A stretch of DNA of 64,000 nt, from NCBI RefSeq assembly GCF_024199925.1, contig NZ_JANADR010000001.1, forward strand, positions 4,839,501 through 4,903,500. Reading direction: 5' to 3'. Numbering within the stretch: the stretch's first letter is position 1; each line of letters begins with the position of its first letter. The translations under genes and the position numbers were made by a program. Positions 1 to 8,071 of the stretch are shown here, piece after piece. Below the pieces are notes generated by a model. That model was not told where the DNA came from. It saw only the letters and a list, made by a program, of their open reading frames with translations, and did no database searches. The stretch is from Bradyrhizobium sp. CCGUVB1N3. GTDB lineage: Bacteria; Pseudomonadota; Alphaproteobacteria; Rhizobiales; Xanthobacteraceae.

Positions 1-146
1 CCGGCCGCATATCCCATCGCCAGCTCCGCCTCGCCCGGCGCAAGGCGCGCGAGCGAGATGCCGAGCGTGCGCATCGCCGGCTGGCCCTCGAACAGCCGGG
101 CTGCGGCCGCGCGAAAATCCGGATTCTTCGGCTCGAAGGTGGCCAT
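1..146 (-). CDS. PaaI-type hotdog thioesterase, 3' end outside the window
   Basis: The reading frame opens with ATG at 146 and runs off the left edge, so only about 48 N-terminal residues are visible. They read as the start of a small PaaI-family acyl-CoA thioesterase: a helical lead-in (RAAAARLFEGQPAMRTLG) followed by a strand rich in small hydrophobic residues and an LAPGEAELAM-like turn. The gene starts four bases after the stop codon of the upstream thioesterase (151-576), so the two are very probably one operon. The assignment rests on a short fragment and on context; the catalytic region is not in view. Confidence 0.6.
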   Translation of the reverse strand, partial: MATFEPKNPDFRAAAARLFEGQPAMRTLGISLARLAPGEAELAMGYAA

Positions 147-150
147 CGCG

Positions 151-576
151 TCACGCCATGGCCGGCTCGGCGAGATGCCGCATCGCGGTCTCGCGGATCA
201 CGGCTTCGAACGGCGTCGATTTGCGCGCCTCCCGGTCCATGTGCACGCCGGTGATCTCGCAAGTTGCTGATATCTCGCCGGTCTCGGCGTTGGTCATGTC
301 GTGCCGGAAGCGGATCGATTTCTCGCGGACCTCGAGCAGGATGCTGCGGATCTCGATGATGTCGCCGGCGAGCAGCTCGCGCTTGTAGGTGATGTTCTGT
401 TGCACCGCGGCCATGCCGCGGCCGGAGGTGCGCAGATAGCTCGGCGTCAGCCCGAGGCGCGCGAACAGATTCCAATTGGCCTCATCGAACTTGCCGACAT
501 ACCACATGATGTTCATGTGGCCGACATGGTCGCATTGCCACGGATAGACCGTGCCGCGATAGGTCGCCTCCTGCAT
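151..576 (-). CDS. acyl-CoA thioesterase (4-hydroxybenzoyl-CoA thioesterase type)
   Basis: A 141-residue protein of the usual length for a single hotdog domain. The N-terminal part contains the family's CDHVGHMNIMWYVGKFDEANW stretch, where the DHVGHMN Asp sits at the position of the active-site acid of YbgC/FcbC-type enzymes. The enzyme should hydrolyse a cytoplasmic acyl-CoA to free acid and CoA; the substrate cannot be read from sequence. It is transcribed divergently from a TetR regulator with two palindromes between them, and it leads a second thioesterase four bases downstream. Control by that regulator is inferred. Confidence 0.85.
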   Translation of the reverse strand: MQEATYRGTVYPWQCDHVGHMNIMWYVGKFDEANWNLFARLGLTPSYLRTSGRGMAAVQQNITYKRELLAGDIIEIRSILLEVREKSIRFRHDMTNAETGEISATCEITGVHMDREARKSTPFEAVIRETAMRHLAEPAMA

Positions 577-600
577 CGCCGTTTCCCGCCTTTTTGATTT

Positions 601-652
601 TGATACGGTAGCGTATCAGGGCCATGACGGGTTAGCAATACGGCACCGTATC
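601..652. promoter_or_regulatory. two palindromic operators between thioesterase operon and tetR gene
   Basis: TGATACGGTAGCGTATCA at 601-618 has 7-base arms around a 4-base centre. ATACGGCACCGTAT at 638-651 is a second perfect palindrome sharing the outer ATACG...CGTAT. Their centres are about 35 bases apart. Both lie in the gap between the start codons at 576 and 676. Palindromes of this size next to a divergent TetR gene normally bind that regulator, which would control both directions. Confidence 0.75.
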
Positions 653-675
653 AAACCTCGGTGAGAGGCGAATTC

Positions 676-1230
676 ATGAGTGATGCCAAAGGTGATGTCT
701 GGGTGGAGGCGACCTTCGCGGAGCTTGCCCGCACCGGGGTCGAGGGCGTGCGGGTCGAGGTGCTCGCGAAAAATCTCGGCGTCACCAAAGGCGGCTTCTA
801 CCGCCGCTTCGCCGACCGCGCCGCACTGCTTGGCGCGATGCTGGAACGCTGGCGCGAGGGGCGCACGGAAGCGATCGCGCAGCAGACGAGTCTCGACGGA
901 CAAAGCCCGCGCGAGCGGCTGAAGGCGTTGATCCAGCTTTATTCCGAACGCATGAACCCGGCCGCCATGGCGATCGAGCTTGCGATCCGGCAATGGGCGA
1001 GAGCCGACGAGACTGCGGCATCAGCGGTGGCAAGCGTCGACGCGGCGCGCCTCAAACATGTCGCGGAACTCTATCGCGCGACGGGCCTCAGCGCCGATGA
1101 GGCCGATGCGCAGGCTTTCCTGTTCTACTGCTTCGTGTTCGGCCAGAGCCTGCTCTTCGTCGAGCGCGGCCCGCGCAAGCGGGCGCAGATGATTGCGAGA
1201 TCGGCCGAGAAGCTGCTCGCGAACGACTGA
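676..1230 (+). CDS. TetR/AcrR family transcriptional regulator
   Basis: About 184 residues, a typical TetR length. The helix-turn-helix is near residues 22-50 (VRVEVLAKNLGVTKGGFYRRF), with the GGFYRRF recognition helix characteristic of the family; the rest is an all-helical ligand and dimer domain with a C-terminal TetR_C-like section. The ATG at 676 is preferred to a GTG at 661 because it has an AGAGG ribosome site seven bases upstream. The gene faces two thioesterase genes across two palindromes, so it probably represses them and itself in response to an acyl-CoA or fatty acid. The ligand is a guess. Confidence 0.88.
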   Translation: MSDAKGDVWVEATFAELARTGVEGVRVEVLAKNLGVTKGGFYRRFADRAALLGAMLERWREGRTEAIAQQTSLDGQSPRERLKALIQLYSERMNPAAMAIELAIRQWARADETAASAVASVDAARLKHVAELYRATGLSADEADAQAFLFYCFVFGQSLLFVERGPRKRAQMIARSAEKLLAND

Positions 1231-1279
1231 ACGGCCGGAGCGTCGCCCCGGCCGCCGATATCGATTCAAGCCTTAAGCC

Positions 1280-1759
1280 TTAGGCGGCGCCCTTCAGCTT
1301 CTTGTTGCATTCCGAGTAGTAGCCACCGCCCTTCTCGATCCACTTCATGCCGCCATTGGCGTTGGTCGTCTTGTTGGCGTTGTACTGGTCGACGCAGGTG
1401 TGCAGTCGGGCCTTGCCGGCGCTCTCCTTGGCATATTTCGGATCCACCGCGCTCGGATAGATCGCGTTGCCCATCGGCATCGTCGGCGCCGGAGCGGCGG
1501 CGGGCGCGGCCTCCTTCTTCGCAGCCGCAGGCGCGGGAGCGGGAGCCGCCGGGGCCGCAGCGGTCGGCGTTGCATCGGCGCCGCACTGCGCCTTGCGGAA
1601 ATCGTTCCATTTCATCGTGCCGAGCGTGCCGTCCTTCTTGGCCGCCTGATATTTCGCGCTGCATTCTTGCGTGGTCAGCGCCTGGGCCGGAACGGTTGCG
1701 AGCAGCGCGGCAAAGCCGGACGCCGCAATTGCGCAGAACAATCTTGTCTGAATGGTCAT
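1280..1759 (-). CDS. small exported Ala/Pro-rich cysteine-containing protein
   Basis: 159 residues. The N-terminus is a signal peptide (about residues 1-26, ending VPAQA). A first cysteine pair follows (QECSAKYQAAKKDGTLGTMKW with a later KAQC), then a low-complexity Ala/Pro/Lys linker (about residues 63-95), then a second segment with two cysteines (CVDQYNANKT...YYSECNKKLKG). The Cys-Lys-rich repeats resemble PsiF-like repeats. ATG at 1759 is chosen because a GGAGGAG site precedes it. Function unknown; periplasmic. The divergent neighbour at 1955 encodes a short protein of similar type. Confidence 0.75.
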   Translation of the reverse strand: MTIQTRLFCAIAASGFAALLATVPAQALTTQECSAKYQAAKKDGTLGTMKWNDFRKAQCGADATPTAAAPAAPAPAPAAAKKEAAPAAAPAPTMPMGNAIYPSAVDPKYAKESAGKARLHTCVDQYNANKTTNANGGMKWIEKGGGYYSECNKKLKGAA

Positions 1760-1954
1760 CCTTCGTCTCCTCCTTGATCTGCCCCGGGGGAAGCAAATTG
1801 GGACCACTATCCTAGCGTGTCGGCGGCATCCGACAAGGAAGCGATGCTTTTCGCGGCCAAAATTTAGTGATCGCGGCGCGCCGTCCATTCATGTGGCGTT
1901 CAGCAATGCGGGCCGACGTTCTGCCCCTCTCAATTTCAACCAAGAGTGCACCAC

Positions 1955-2224
1955 ATGACCCTCGCCTCGCGCATCGCCGTCGTCGCCCTCGCCTCCCTGT
2001 TCGCCACTGGCACCGCCTTCGCGCAGACCACGGCGCCGGCCGCCAAGAGCGATACTGCGGCCACCACGACCGACAAGAAGGCGCCGAAGCAGCACTCGGC
2101 CGAATCGCTCGAATGCTCCAAGCAGGCGGATGCCAAGGGCCTGCACGGCAAGGAGCGCAAGAAATTCCGCTCCGAGTGCATGAAGGAAGCGAAGGCCGGC
2201 ACCGCCGCCCCCGCTGCGAAGTAA
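1955..2224 (+). CDS. PsiF-repeat exported protein
   Basis: 89 residues. A signal peptide ends around ATGTAFAQ, followed by a Thr/Ala/Lys linker and one PsiF repeat, LECSKQADAKGLHGKERKKF followed by RSECMKEAK. That pattern of C-x-K-Q-A-x-x-K-x-L-x-G-x-x-R-x-x-F-x-x-x-C is the signature of the family (E. coli PsiF is phosphate-starvation inducible; its biochemical role is unknown). ATG at 1955 is preferred to the GTG at 1946 because the signal peptide then begins normally. No Pho box was identified. Confidence 0.8.
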   Translation: MTLASRIAVVALASLFATGTAFAQTTAPAAKSDTAATTTDKKAPKQHSAESLECSKQADAKGLHGKERKKFRSECMKEAKAGTAAPAAK

Positions 2225-2312
2225 TCCCGTCACATTCGCCCCCGGAAGCGCGCGCATTGCGGCATGACATGGCCGCAATTGTGCGCGCTTGTCCGATTTG
2301 CCATAAGGCGGT

Positions 2313-3398
2313 GTGAAGCAAATCACCGCCTCCGTGCCCATTGAGCCGCCCTCCCGCGCCAAGATCAGAAGCGCGGTCGAGACGCTCGTCATCGGCGCGG
2401 CCGGCGGACTGGTCTTCCTGTTCGCCAACCTGCCGGGTGGACTGATCTCCGGCGCCATGATCTCGGTCGGGATCGCCGCGATCGCCGGCCGCCCGCTCGC
2501 GGTGCCGCCGATCCTGACGCAGACCGTGCTTGTGCTGCTCGGCATCTCGCTGGGGTCCGTCGTCTCGCGTCATCTGATCCAGCAGGTCAGCGCCTATCCG
2601 CTGACGATCGGACTGCTCGCGCTTGCGACCTTCTGCTCGACCTTCGGCTCGAGCTATTACCTGCAACGCATCCATGGCTGGGACCGCACCTCGGCTTTTC
2701 TCGCCGGAAGCCCCGGCGCGCTGTCGCAGATCACGATTCTTGCGGTCGAGCGCGGCGCCGACCTGCCGGGGATCGCGGTGGTGCAGACCATGCGCGTGAT
2801 CATCCTCACCGCAGCGTTGCCGATGGTCTTGGCGATTGCTGGTGTGGCGCCCTCGGCGGCGCCGTCGCTGACGACCACGATCGCCTCGCCGTTCGAGCTC
2901 CTGATCCTCGTCGTCGCTTCGCTCGCGCTATCGCTGCTGTTGCGGCTCGCCAAATTCCCCGCGAGCTGGATGTTCGGCGCGATGATCGCCTCCAGCGTGC
3001 TGCACGGGGCGGGTTGGATCGAAGGCGGCCTGCCGAACTGGATGCGGGGCGTAGCGCTGGTCGGCATCGGCGCGCTGATCGGCAGCCGTTTTGCGCGGAT
3101 GAAAATCAAGACCCTGGCCGGCCACATCAACGCGGCGCTCGGGTCGTTCGCGATCGCGATTGCGATCTCCGGCATCTTCGTCGCGATCGTCGTGCTGACG
3201 ACCCATGTGAAGTTTTCCGACGTCATCGTCGCGTTCGCGCCGGGCGCGATGGACGCGATGCTGGCGCTGGCGCTGACCCTGCACATCGACCCGATCTTCG
3301 TCGGCGCGCATCATCTGTCACGCTTCGTGTTCGTGACCATCGCAACCCCGGGAATCGTGCACCTGTTCGGACGCACGCAGGACGATGTGGACGATTGA
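2313..3398 (+). CDS. AbrB family (putative ammonia monooxygenase-type) inner-membrane protein
   Basis: 361 residues, nearly all hydrophobic, with about ten predicted helices arranged as two similar halves: LPGGLISGAMISVGIAA in the first and FPASWMFGAMIASSVLHG in the second. This duplicated GxxxGAM motif is typical of AbrB/DUF proteins, which are often mis-named ammonia monooxygenase. The C-terminus carries APGAMDAMLALAL and a DPIFVGAHHLSRF motif seen in the family. A GTG start follows an AAGGCGGT ribosome site. It is probably a transporter or membrane regulator; the substrate is unknown. Confidence 0.8.
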   Translation: MKQITASVPIEPPSRAKIRSAVETLVIGAAGGLVFLFANLPGGLISGAMISVGIAAIAGRPLAVPPILTQTVLVLLGISLGSVVSRHLIQQVSAYPLTIGLLALATFCSTFGSSYYLQRIHGWDRTSAFLAGSPGALSQITILAVERGADLPGIAVVQTMRVIILTAALPMVLAIAGVAPSAAPSLTTTIASPFELLILVVASLALSLLLRLAKFPASWMFGAMIASSVLHGAGWIEGGLPNWMRGVALVGIGALIGSRFARMKIKTLAGHINAALGSFAIAIAISGIFVAIVVLTTHVKFSDVIVAFAPGAMDAMLALALTLHIDPIFVGAHHLSRFVFVTIATPGIVHLFGRTQDDVDD

Positions 3399-3413
3399 CG
3401 GATTCACGGTGCC

Positions 3414-3508
3414 GTAGGGTGGGCAGCAAAGCGAAGCGTTCCCACCTCTTCTGTCGCAATCGTGGAAATATGGTGGGCACGGCGCTTGCGCGCCTTTGCC
3501 AACCCTAC
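3414..3508. repeat. palindromic intergenic repeat, family A (GTAGGGTGGGCA type)
   Basis: Begins GTAGGGTGGGCA and ends TTTGCCAACCCTAC, with an internal inverted pair (GCGTTCCCACC against GGTGGGCACGGCGC). A second, longer member is at 61761-61888. It separates the convergent genes at 2313-3398 and 3513-4055 and could act as a bidirectional terminator. Confidence 0.75.
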
Positions 3509-3512
3509 GCAG

Positions 3513-4055
3513 CTAGCTGCGCTTCGCCGTCGTCACAAATCCCCATGCGGCGATCGCCGCCATCGCGAGCGAGATCAGCACGTTGTAGCCGGCGAGCGAG
3601 AGGCCGAGGAAGCGCCATTGCACCTCGTCACAGCGGATCACCTTCACCGTATCGAGCCGCGACAACAGATCGGAGGCCGAGCCGAGATTGACGACGGGAC
3701 CGGAGCAATCGGTCGGGCCCTTCCAAAAACCCCATTCGACGCCGGCGTGATAGGTGCCGAGGCCGGCATTAGCCAGTGTCGCCAGCGCGAGCAAAGCGAG
3801 CCCGGCCAGCAGCAGCAGCCGCGGCGCGCCACCTCTCGCGGCAAGCGCCGTAAGCGCGCCGAGCGGGATCGCCAGGTAATAGGCGTAGCGCTGCTCCAGA
3901 CACAGGGGACAGGGCAGGATCTCCAGCACGAGCTGGAAGAACCACGCGCCCGCGATCGTCGCGGCCGCAATCAGGGTGACGGCCGCCGAGGCCGTGAGCG
4001 CCGGATTGGCGGCGGCCGGGCGGGACGCTGGTATTGCAGCACTATTCGTCGTCAC
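3513..4055 (-). CDS. dsbB: disulfide bond formation protein B (DsbB)
   Basis: 180 residues with four predicted membrane helices. The first periplasmic loop holds the redox pair C49-P-L-C52 after the second-helix region; the second pair is the Cys in PTDCSG and the Cys in VIRCDE, in the second loop. These four cysteines are the hallmark of DsbB, which reoxidises DsbA and passes electrons to ubiquinone. No dsbA lies in the window. The gene is convergent with the AbrB-type gene and reads away from the tRNA-Leu. Confidence 0.88.
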   Translation of the reverse strand: MTTNSAAIPASRPAAANPALTASAAVTLIAAATIAGAWFFQLVLEILPCPLCLEQRYAYYLAIPLGALTALAARGGAPRLLLLAGLALLALATLANAGLGTYHAGVEWGFWKGPTDCSGPVVNLGSASDLLSRLDTVKVIRCDEVQWRFLGLSLAGYNVLISLAMAAIAAWGFVTTAKRS

Positions 4056-4209
4056 GACGGCCTCAGGGGTGAAGGGGCAAGTCTAGCCTCTAGCCTTCGC
4101 CGACGGACCTGTCGAGAACACCGAACATCACTTTGGCGCGGGTTGACCCCGCCTTTTCCATGGCTATAGTCCGCCGGCTTCGCGACGCCCAGCCACGGGC
4201 CGACCGAGG

Positions 4210-4294
4210 GCCCCTGTGGCGGAACTGGTAGACGCGCTCGACTCAAAATCGAGTTCCGCAAGGAGTGCTGGTTCGATTCCGGCCAGGGGCACCA
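4210..4294 (+). tRNA. tRNA-Leu (anticodon CAA)
   Basis: An 85-base class II tRNA with encoded CCA. The acceptor strands GCCCCTG (4210-4216) and CAGGGGC (4284-4290) pair. The anticodon stem is CTCGA/TCGAG around the loop CTCAAAA, giving anticodon CAA. The T-loop is TTCGATT. The gene is intact and marks the boundary between chromosome on the left and an accessory region on the right, a common integration target for tyrosine integrases such as the one at 5880-7246. Confidence 0.95.
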
Positions 4295-4390
4295 ACTAGG
4301 CTGTTCAAGCCAGTTCTAAAGCGTCCGCAACCGTCCGCGCAGTGCTCGGAAACCCTTGAAAAACAGGCATTTCCGCGTACATCGGTGTTC

Positions 4391-4474
4391 GTCACCGTTT
4401 GTTCTCATCCGATCCCAGCCGCCGGATTTGTTGGTATTTTTGTTGGTATCGGGAGAACAAACGTTCACGGTGAC
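4391..4474. repeat. long inverted repeat between tRNA-Leu and the disrupted integrase
   Basis: GTCACCG-TTTGTTCTC (4391-4406) is mirrored by GAGAACAAA (4453-4461) and CGGTGAC (4468-4474). The spacer contains a direct duplication of TTTGTTGGTAT (4427-4437 and 4439-4449). Position and form suggest integrase or excisionase binding sites of the element attached to tRNA-Leu; that reading is inference. Confidence 0.55.
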
Positions 4475-4642
4475 TTTCGCTATTTCCGAACGAAGGGAAT
4501 GAGCAGATGGCCGGCAAGAACGATGGCACGAGCGCCACCCCGAAACAGATCAAGAGAGCTGGCTCCGCAAATTCGGACAGTAGCTTGAGTGGATTTTCTG
4601 CCTGAGAGCGGCGAGGCTTCTTGCCGCGAATCAGGAGCGAAG

Positions 4643-4948
4643 ATGACGAAGAGGAGTCGCCGGACGCATTCTCCGGCATTCAAGGCAAAGGTGGCTTTGG
4701 CGGCCGTGAAGGGGGAGAAGACGTTGGCCGAGCTGGCGCAATTGTTTGATGTCCATCCGAACCAGATCACGACCTGGAAGACCCAACTCCTGGAAGGCGC
4801 CGCCGGAGTGTTTGGGCAGGACAACGGACCGGCCGAGGCGCCGGTCGATTTGAAGGCGTTACATGCCAAGATCGGCGAGCTTGCGTTGGAGAACGATTTT
4901 TTGTCCGGCGCGCTCACCAAGGCGGGCCTGCTGAGCGCAAAGCGATGA
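4643..4948 (+). CDS. IS3-family transposase OrfA
   Basis: 101 residues. The N-terminal helix-turn-helix of the transposase_8 type is visible (RRTHSPAFKAKVALAAVKGE, then LAELAQLFDVHPNQITTWK), followed by a C-terminal leucine-rich coiled coil. ATG at 4643 follows a TCAGGAG ribosome site. The stop overlaps the orfB start in the sequence ATGA, suggesting translational coupling; most IS3 elements instead make the OrfAB fusion by -1 frameshifting. Confidence 0.92.
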   Translation: MTKRSRRTHSPAFKAKVALAAVKGEKTLAELAQLFDVHPNQITTWKTQLLEGAAGVFGQDNGPAEAPVDLKALHAKIGELALENDFLSGALTKAGLLSAKR

Positions 4949-5772
4949 TCGACCGCGACCATGATCTGTCTGTCGTGCGCCAGGCGAAGGTCCTGAACCT
5001 TGCCCGCAGTACGGTTTACTATGAACCTCGGCCGGTTTCGGCCGAGGACCTTGTCTTGATGCGCCGGCTCGATGAGCTGCACCTCGATTATCCCTTCGCA
5101 GGGGCGCGCATGCTGCGATCGCTGTTGCAGCGTGAGGGCATGCAGATTGGCCGCCGCCACGTCGCGACGCTGATGAAGCGCATGGGGATCGAGGCGATCT
5201 ATCGCCGTCCGAACACGAGCAAGCCCGCACCGGGCCACAAGATCTACCCGTACCTATTGCGCGGATTGAAGATCGAGCGGCCGAACCAGGTCTGGGCAAT
5301 GGACATCAGCTACATTCCGATGCGACGTGGATTCGTCTACCTCGCGGCGGTCGTCGATGTGTTCAGCCGACGGGTGTTGGTCCATCGCGTATCGATCACG
5401 ATGGAGACGATATTCTGCGTCGAAGCGCTCCAGGAGGCGTTGGCGAAGCACGGCAGGCCCGAGATCTTCAACACGGATCAGGGTAGCCAGTTCACCAGCC
5501 TCGACTTCACCGGCGTGCTGCTGGACGCGAACATCGCCATCAGCATGGACGGCAAGGGTGCCTGGCGCGACAACGTGTTCGTCGAGCGGCTGTGGCGCAC
5601 TGTCAAATACGAGGAAGTCTATCTGCGTGCTTACGACAGCGTGCTCGAGGCGCGAGCATCGATTTCCAAATATCTGGCGTTCTACAACCGAGGACGTCCT
5701 CACTCGAGCCTTGACGAACGCACGCCCGACGAGGCTTACTTCGGCGCGCAAACGATGGTGACGGCCGCATGA
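4945..5772 (+). CDS. IS3-family transposase OrfB (DDE core)
   Basis: 275 residues. An N-terminal HTH_21 region is followed by an rve integrase core with the catalytic triad D120 (WAMDISYIP), D178 (FNTDQGSQFTS) and E214 (NVFVERLWRTVKYEEVY). Full length with no internal stop, so the element may be active. It starts inside the orfA stop region (ATGA). Confidence 0.93.
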   Translation: MIDRDHDLSVVRQAKVLNLARSTVYYEPRPVSAEDLVLMRRLDELHLDYPFAGARMLRSLLQREGMQIGRRHVATLMKRMGIEAIYRRPNTSKPAPGHKIYPYLLRGLKIERPNQVWAMDISYIPMRRGFVYLAAVVDVFSRRVLVHRVSITMETIFCVEALQEALAKHGRPEIFNTDQGSQFTSLDFTGVLLDANIAISMDGKGAWRDNVFVERLWRTVKYEEVYLRAYDSVLEARASISKYLAFYNRGRPHSSLDERTPDEAYFGAQTMVTAA

Positions 5773-5879
5773 TCGTCGCCAACGATTTTGCTGCGGCTCT
5801 GGTCGGGCTTACGCCCTCCCGACGCCACAGCAAAATCGTAAAGCCCCGCCTTCAGCATAACCCGGCAGGAATCCACTTA

Positions 5880-7246
5880 ATTTTCGCGGGGCGCTGTCCA
5901 AACAACCGGGGCCAGCTCTCAAGACCGACGTCGACTGTCGAGCCGCCCGACCCAAATGCGACAAAGGCGCGTGGAGTCCCGCCAAGATTTCCGACGCGAC
6001 CGGTGGTGGTCTCTATCTCTTCGTCACGCCGGACGAGAACAATCCCGGCAACGCTGCCTCCAAGCTCTGGCGAATGGGCTACCGATTCCATGGTCGGCAG
6101 AAAACGTACTCCATCGGCCCTTACGGCAACGGCAAGGGCGGCACGTTCTCACTCGCCGACGCGCGTCGCGAACGTGACAAAGCCAAAGACCTGCTCAAGG
6201 AAGGCAAAGACCCAAGCACCGAAAAGCAGCTCGACAAGCATAGGCAGTCGGCCGCCCGGCCCTTCGGGCAATGGGCCGACGAGTGGCTCGCGAAGAAGAA
6301 GGTGGAGAAAGTCAAACGCGGCAGAATTGTCGCGGTGCGCGACCCCAAGACGATCGAGGTGCTCGAGCTGCGCGTCGGCTACGTCAAGGCTCGCTTCGGC
6401 AAGTTGTGTAGGCAAGACATCAAGCGTCCAGACGTGCTCGCTTTCATGCGTTCATACGAAGTCGAGGGAAAGTTGGAAACGCGCGACCGCGTGCGCAGCA
6501 TCGGTGAGCAAATCTGCGACTATGCCGATGTGGAAGGCGACGGCCACAATCCATTTCGCAACCTGAAGGGACAGATGATTGCCAACATTTCGACGCCGCG
6601 TCCCGGCGTCACCGAACCACGTGACGTGACGCGCGTCTTCAAGCTCATCAGTGCACCATGGACGAGAGCGAGGTTTGGCGACGTTGTCGGCCTTGCCTTG
6701 CGCTTCGATGCGCTGACCATTCCCCGCCCCGGCATGGTCAATGAAATGGAGTGGAGCGAGGTCGATTGGGATGCCGAACGCTGGACTATTCCAGCCGCCA
6801 AGATGAAGACTGGTTGGGACCATGTCGTGCCTTTGTCACGGCAGGCACTCGCAATTCTGCGCAGCGTTCAGAAGCTGACCGGCCATCGCCGGTATGCGTT
6901 TTCCTGCTCAAAGGACGCTCCGCTATCAAACAATACGCTCAATAAGCGCTTGCGGCTGCTTGGGATTGACACCAAGACCGATCACTGTGCCCACGGATTC
7001 CGGACCACGTTCTCGACCCTGTCTCACCACGAAGAGATCAAGGACGCCAAAGCATGGGATGGCGATGTCGTCGAGCTGCAGCTTGCGCATCTCGATAACT
7101 CTACTGTGGAAGGTCTCTACAAAAAGCACGGACCGCTCGCGCTGATCGGCTCGCGCACGAAGCTGATGCAGCACTGGGCTGATCGGATCGACCACTGGCT
7201 CGATCCCAAGAAGGTGACGCCGATCAAGGGAGGCGCGCTTGCTTGA
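5880..7246 (+). pseudogene. tyrosine integrase, 5' end removed by the IS3 element
   Basis: In-frame coding sequence starts right at the right end of the IS and gives 455 codons with no start codon before ATG 6074. The part upstream of that ATG is real: it encodes the DUF4102 arm-binding domain (CRAARP, ISDATGGGLYLFVTP, SKLWRMGYRFHGRQKT). Starting at 6074 would delete half of this domain. The catalytic domain keeps its residues: Arg in RPGMVNEMEWSEVD, His and Arg in HGFRTTFSTL, His in QLAHLDNS and Tyr in EGLYKK. A possible original start is ATG 4507 (a good GAAGGGAAT site), left of the IS. It lies next to tRNA-Leu and would have catalysed integration there. Confidence 0.8.
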
Positions 7247-7291
7247 GTCACTTAAAGGCGCTCCATCCAGGTCGCCTGCGCCGCTAGAATG

Positions 7292-7317
7292 GGTGGTTGC
7301 GGGGAGGCGCAACCACC
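7292..7317 (+). terminator. strong hairpin after the integrase
   Basis: GGTGGTTGCG (7292-7301) pairs perfectly with CGCAACCACC (7308-7317) around a 6-base loop. There is no T-run after it, so it may be a hairpin terminator without U-tract or a protein-binding site. Confidence 0.5.
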
Positions 7318-7432
7318 GATACCGGCATTCGATTCAAGTTGCGATCTGAGGGGGGTCCCCTGCGTGTCCAAACGAAAATAGCAGACGAAAAAATCAACAA
7401 AAACAATGAATTTTGCTCGTAATTGACCAGCT

Positions 7433-8071
7433 TTGTCGCCGTTTGTTGGCGGGTTTTCAGTGGTTGATCGGTGGTCAGCCTCCGACCTCTCGCGCGAAAA
7501 GCAAAGTAGCTTCCTGGGGGTACTCACAGGGTTTTTCATTGCGGCGCTCGCGGCGGTAGCGACTTTCGGCAAACAGGAGATGGATGACCCGATGCCTGGC
7601 GAACCGCCTGTTCGGCTCGAGCACACGGTCAACACGGAAACCTATTTCGAGAATCTGAGCCGTCGCCGCTTTCTATCGTTCTTGTTTGGTTATATGGCCT
7701 TCCTGACACTGGTGCTCTACGTGGTCGGTTACGTCTATCTCATCACCGATAAATATTGGTTATCTGAAGCGGCTCCGAGTTGGCGACCGACCATCTTCCG
7801 GGTTTTCTGGTGCATGTACGTGTTTGCCTTGGCGAACCTGTTGTCGAACACACTTCTCGGCCTTTTCTATTTGACGGATCGAATTCATCGACCGAACCGG
7901 GTGGCTCGATGGGGGCCTCCGATGATGCCCCCCAGAACTGACTCCTTAGATCGGGGATCGCCGTTCAGGAAATTGGTGGGCTTAAGACTGCTCATTTCTT
8001 TGCCATCCGCCCTATGTCGACCAGCAGTCAACTTCCCGCAACCGGCGGCGAGCTCAAGGGCGCGGCGCTGA
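7433..8071 (+). CDS. small membrane protein, function unknown
   Basis: Up to 212 residues with three predicted membrane helices: SFLGVLTGFFIAALAAVATF, FLFGYMAFLTLVLYVVGYVYLI and a third ending NLLSNTLLGLFYL. The listed start is TTG; GTG 7460 is an alternative. The tail after about residue 165 is low-complexity and overlaps the convergent DUF2235 gene by 44 bases, so the true protein may be shorter or frameshifted near its end. I do not recognise a family. It lies beside the DUF2235 operon but on the other strand. Confidence 0.5.
   Translation: MSPFVGGFSVVDRWSASDLSREKQSSFLGVLTGFFIAALAAVATFGKQEMDDPMPGEPPVRLEHTVNTETYFENLSRRRFLSFLFGYMAFLTLVLYVVGYVYLITDKYWLSEAAPSWRPTIFRVFWCMYVFALANLLSNTLLGLFYLTDRIHRPNRVARWGPPMMPPRTDSLDRGSPFRKLVGLRLLISLPSALCRPAVNFPQPAASSRARR

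Larger units (their letters stand above)
4586..5879 (+). mobile_element. IS3-family insertion sequence
   Basis: About 1.29 kb. The left end TGAGTGGATTTTCTGCC and right end GGCAGGAATCCACTTA form imperfect terminal inverted repeats with the same TRAGTGGATT outer sequence. Inside are orfA (HTH) and orfB (DDE integrase core) in the usual IS3 order. No clear 3-base target duplication is visible, so an adjacent deletion or a slightly misplaced end is possible. The element sits directly upstream of integrase coding sequence and has apparently removed that gene's start. Confidence 0.85.
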
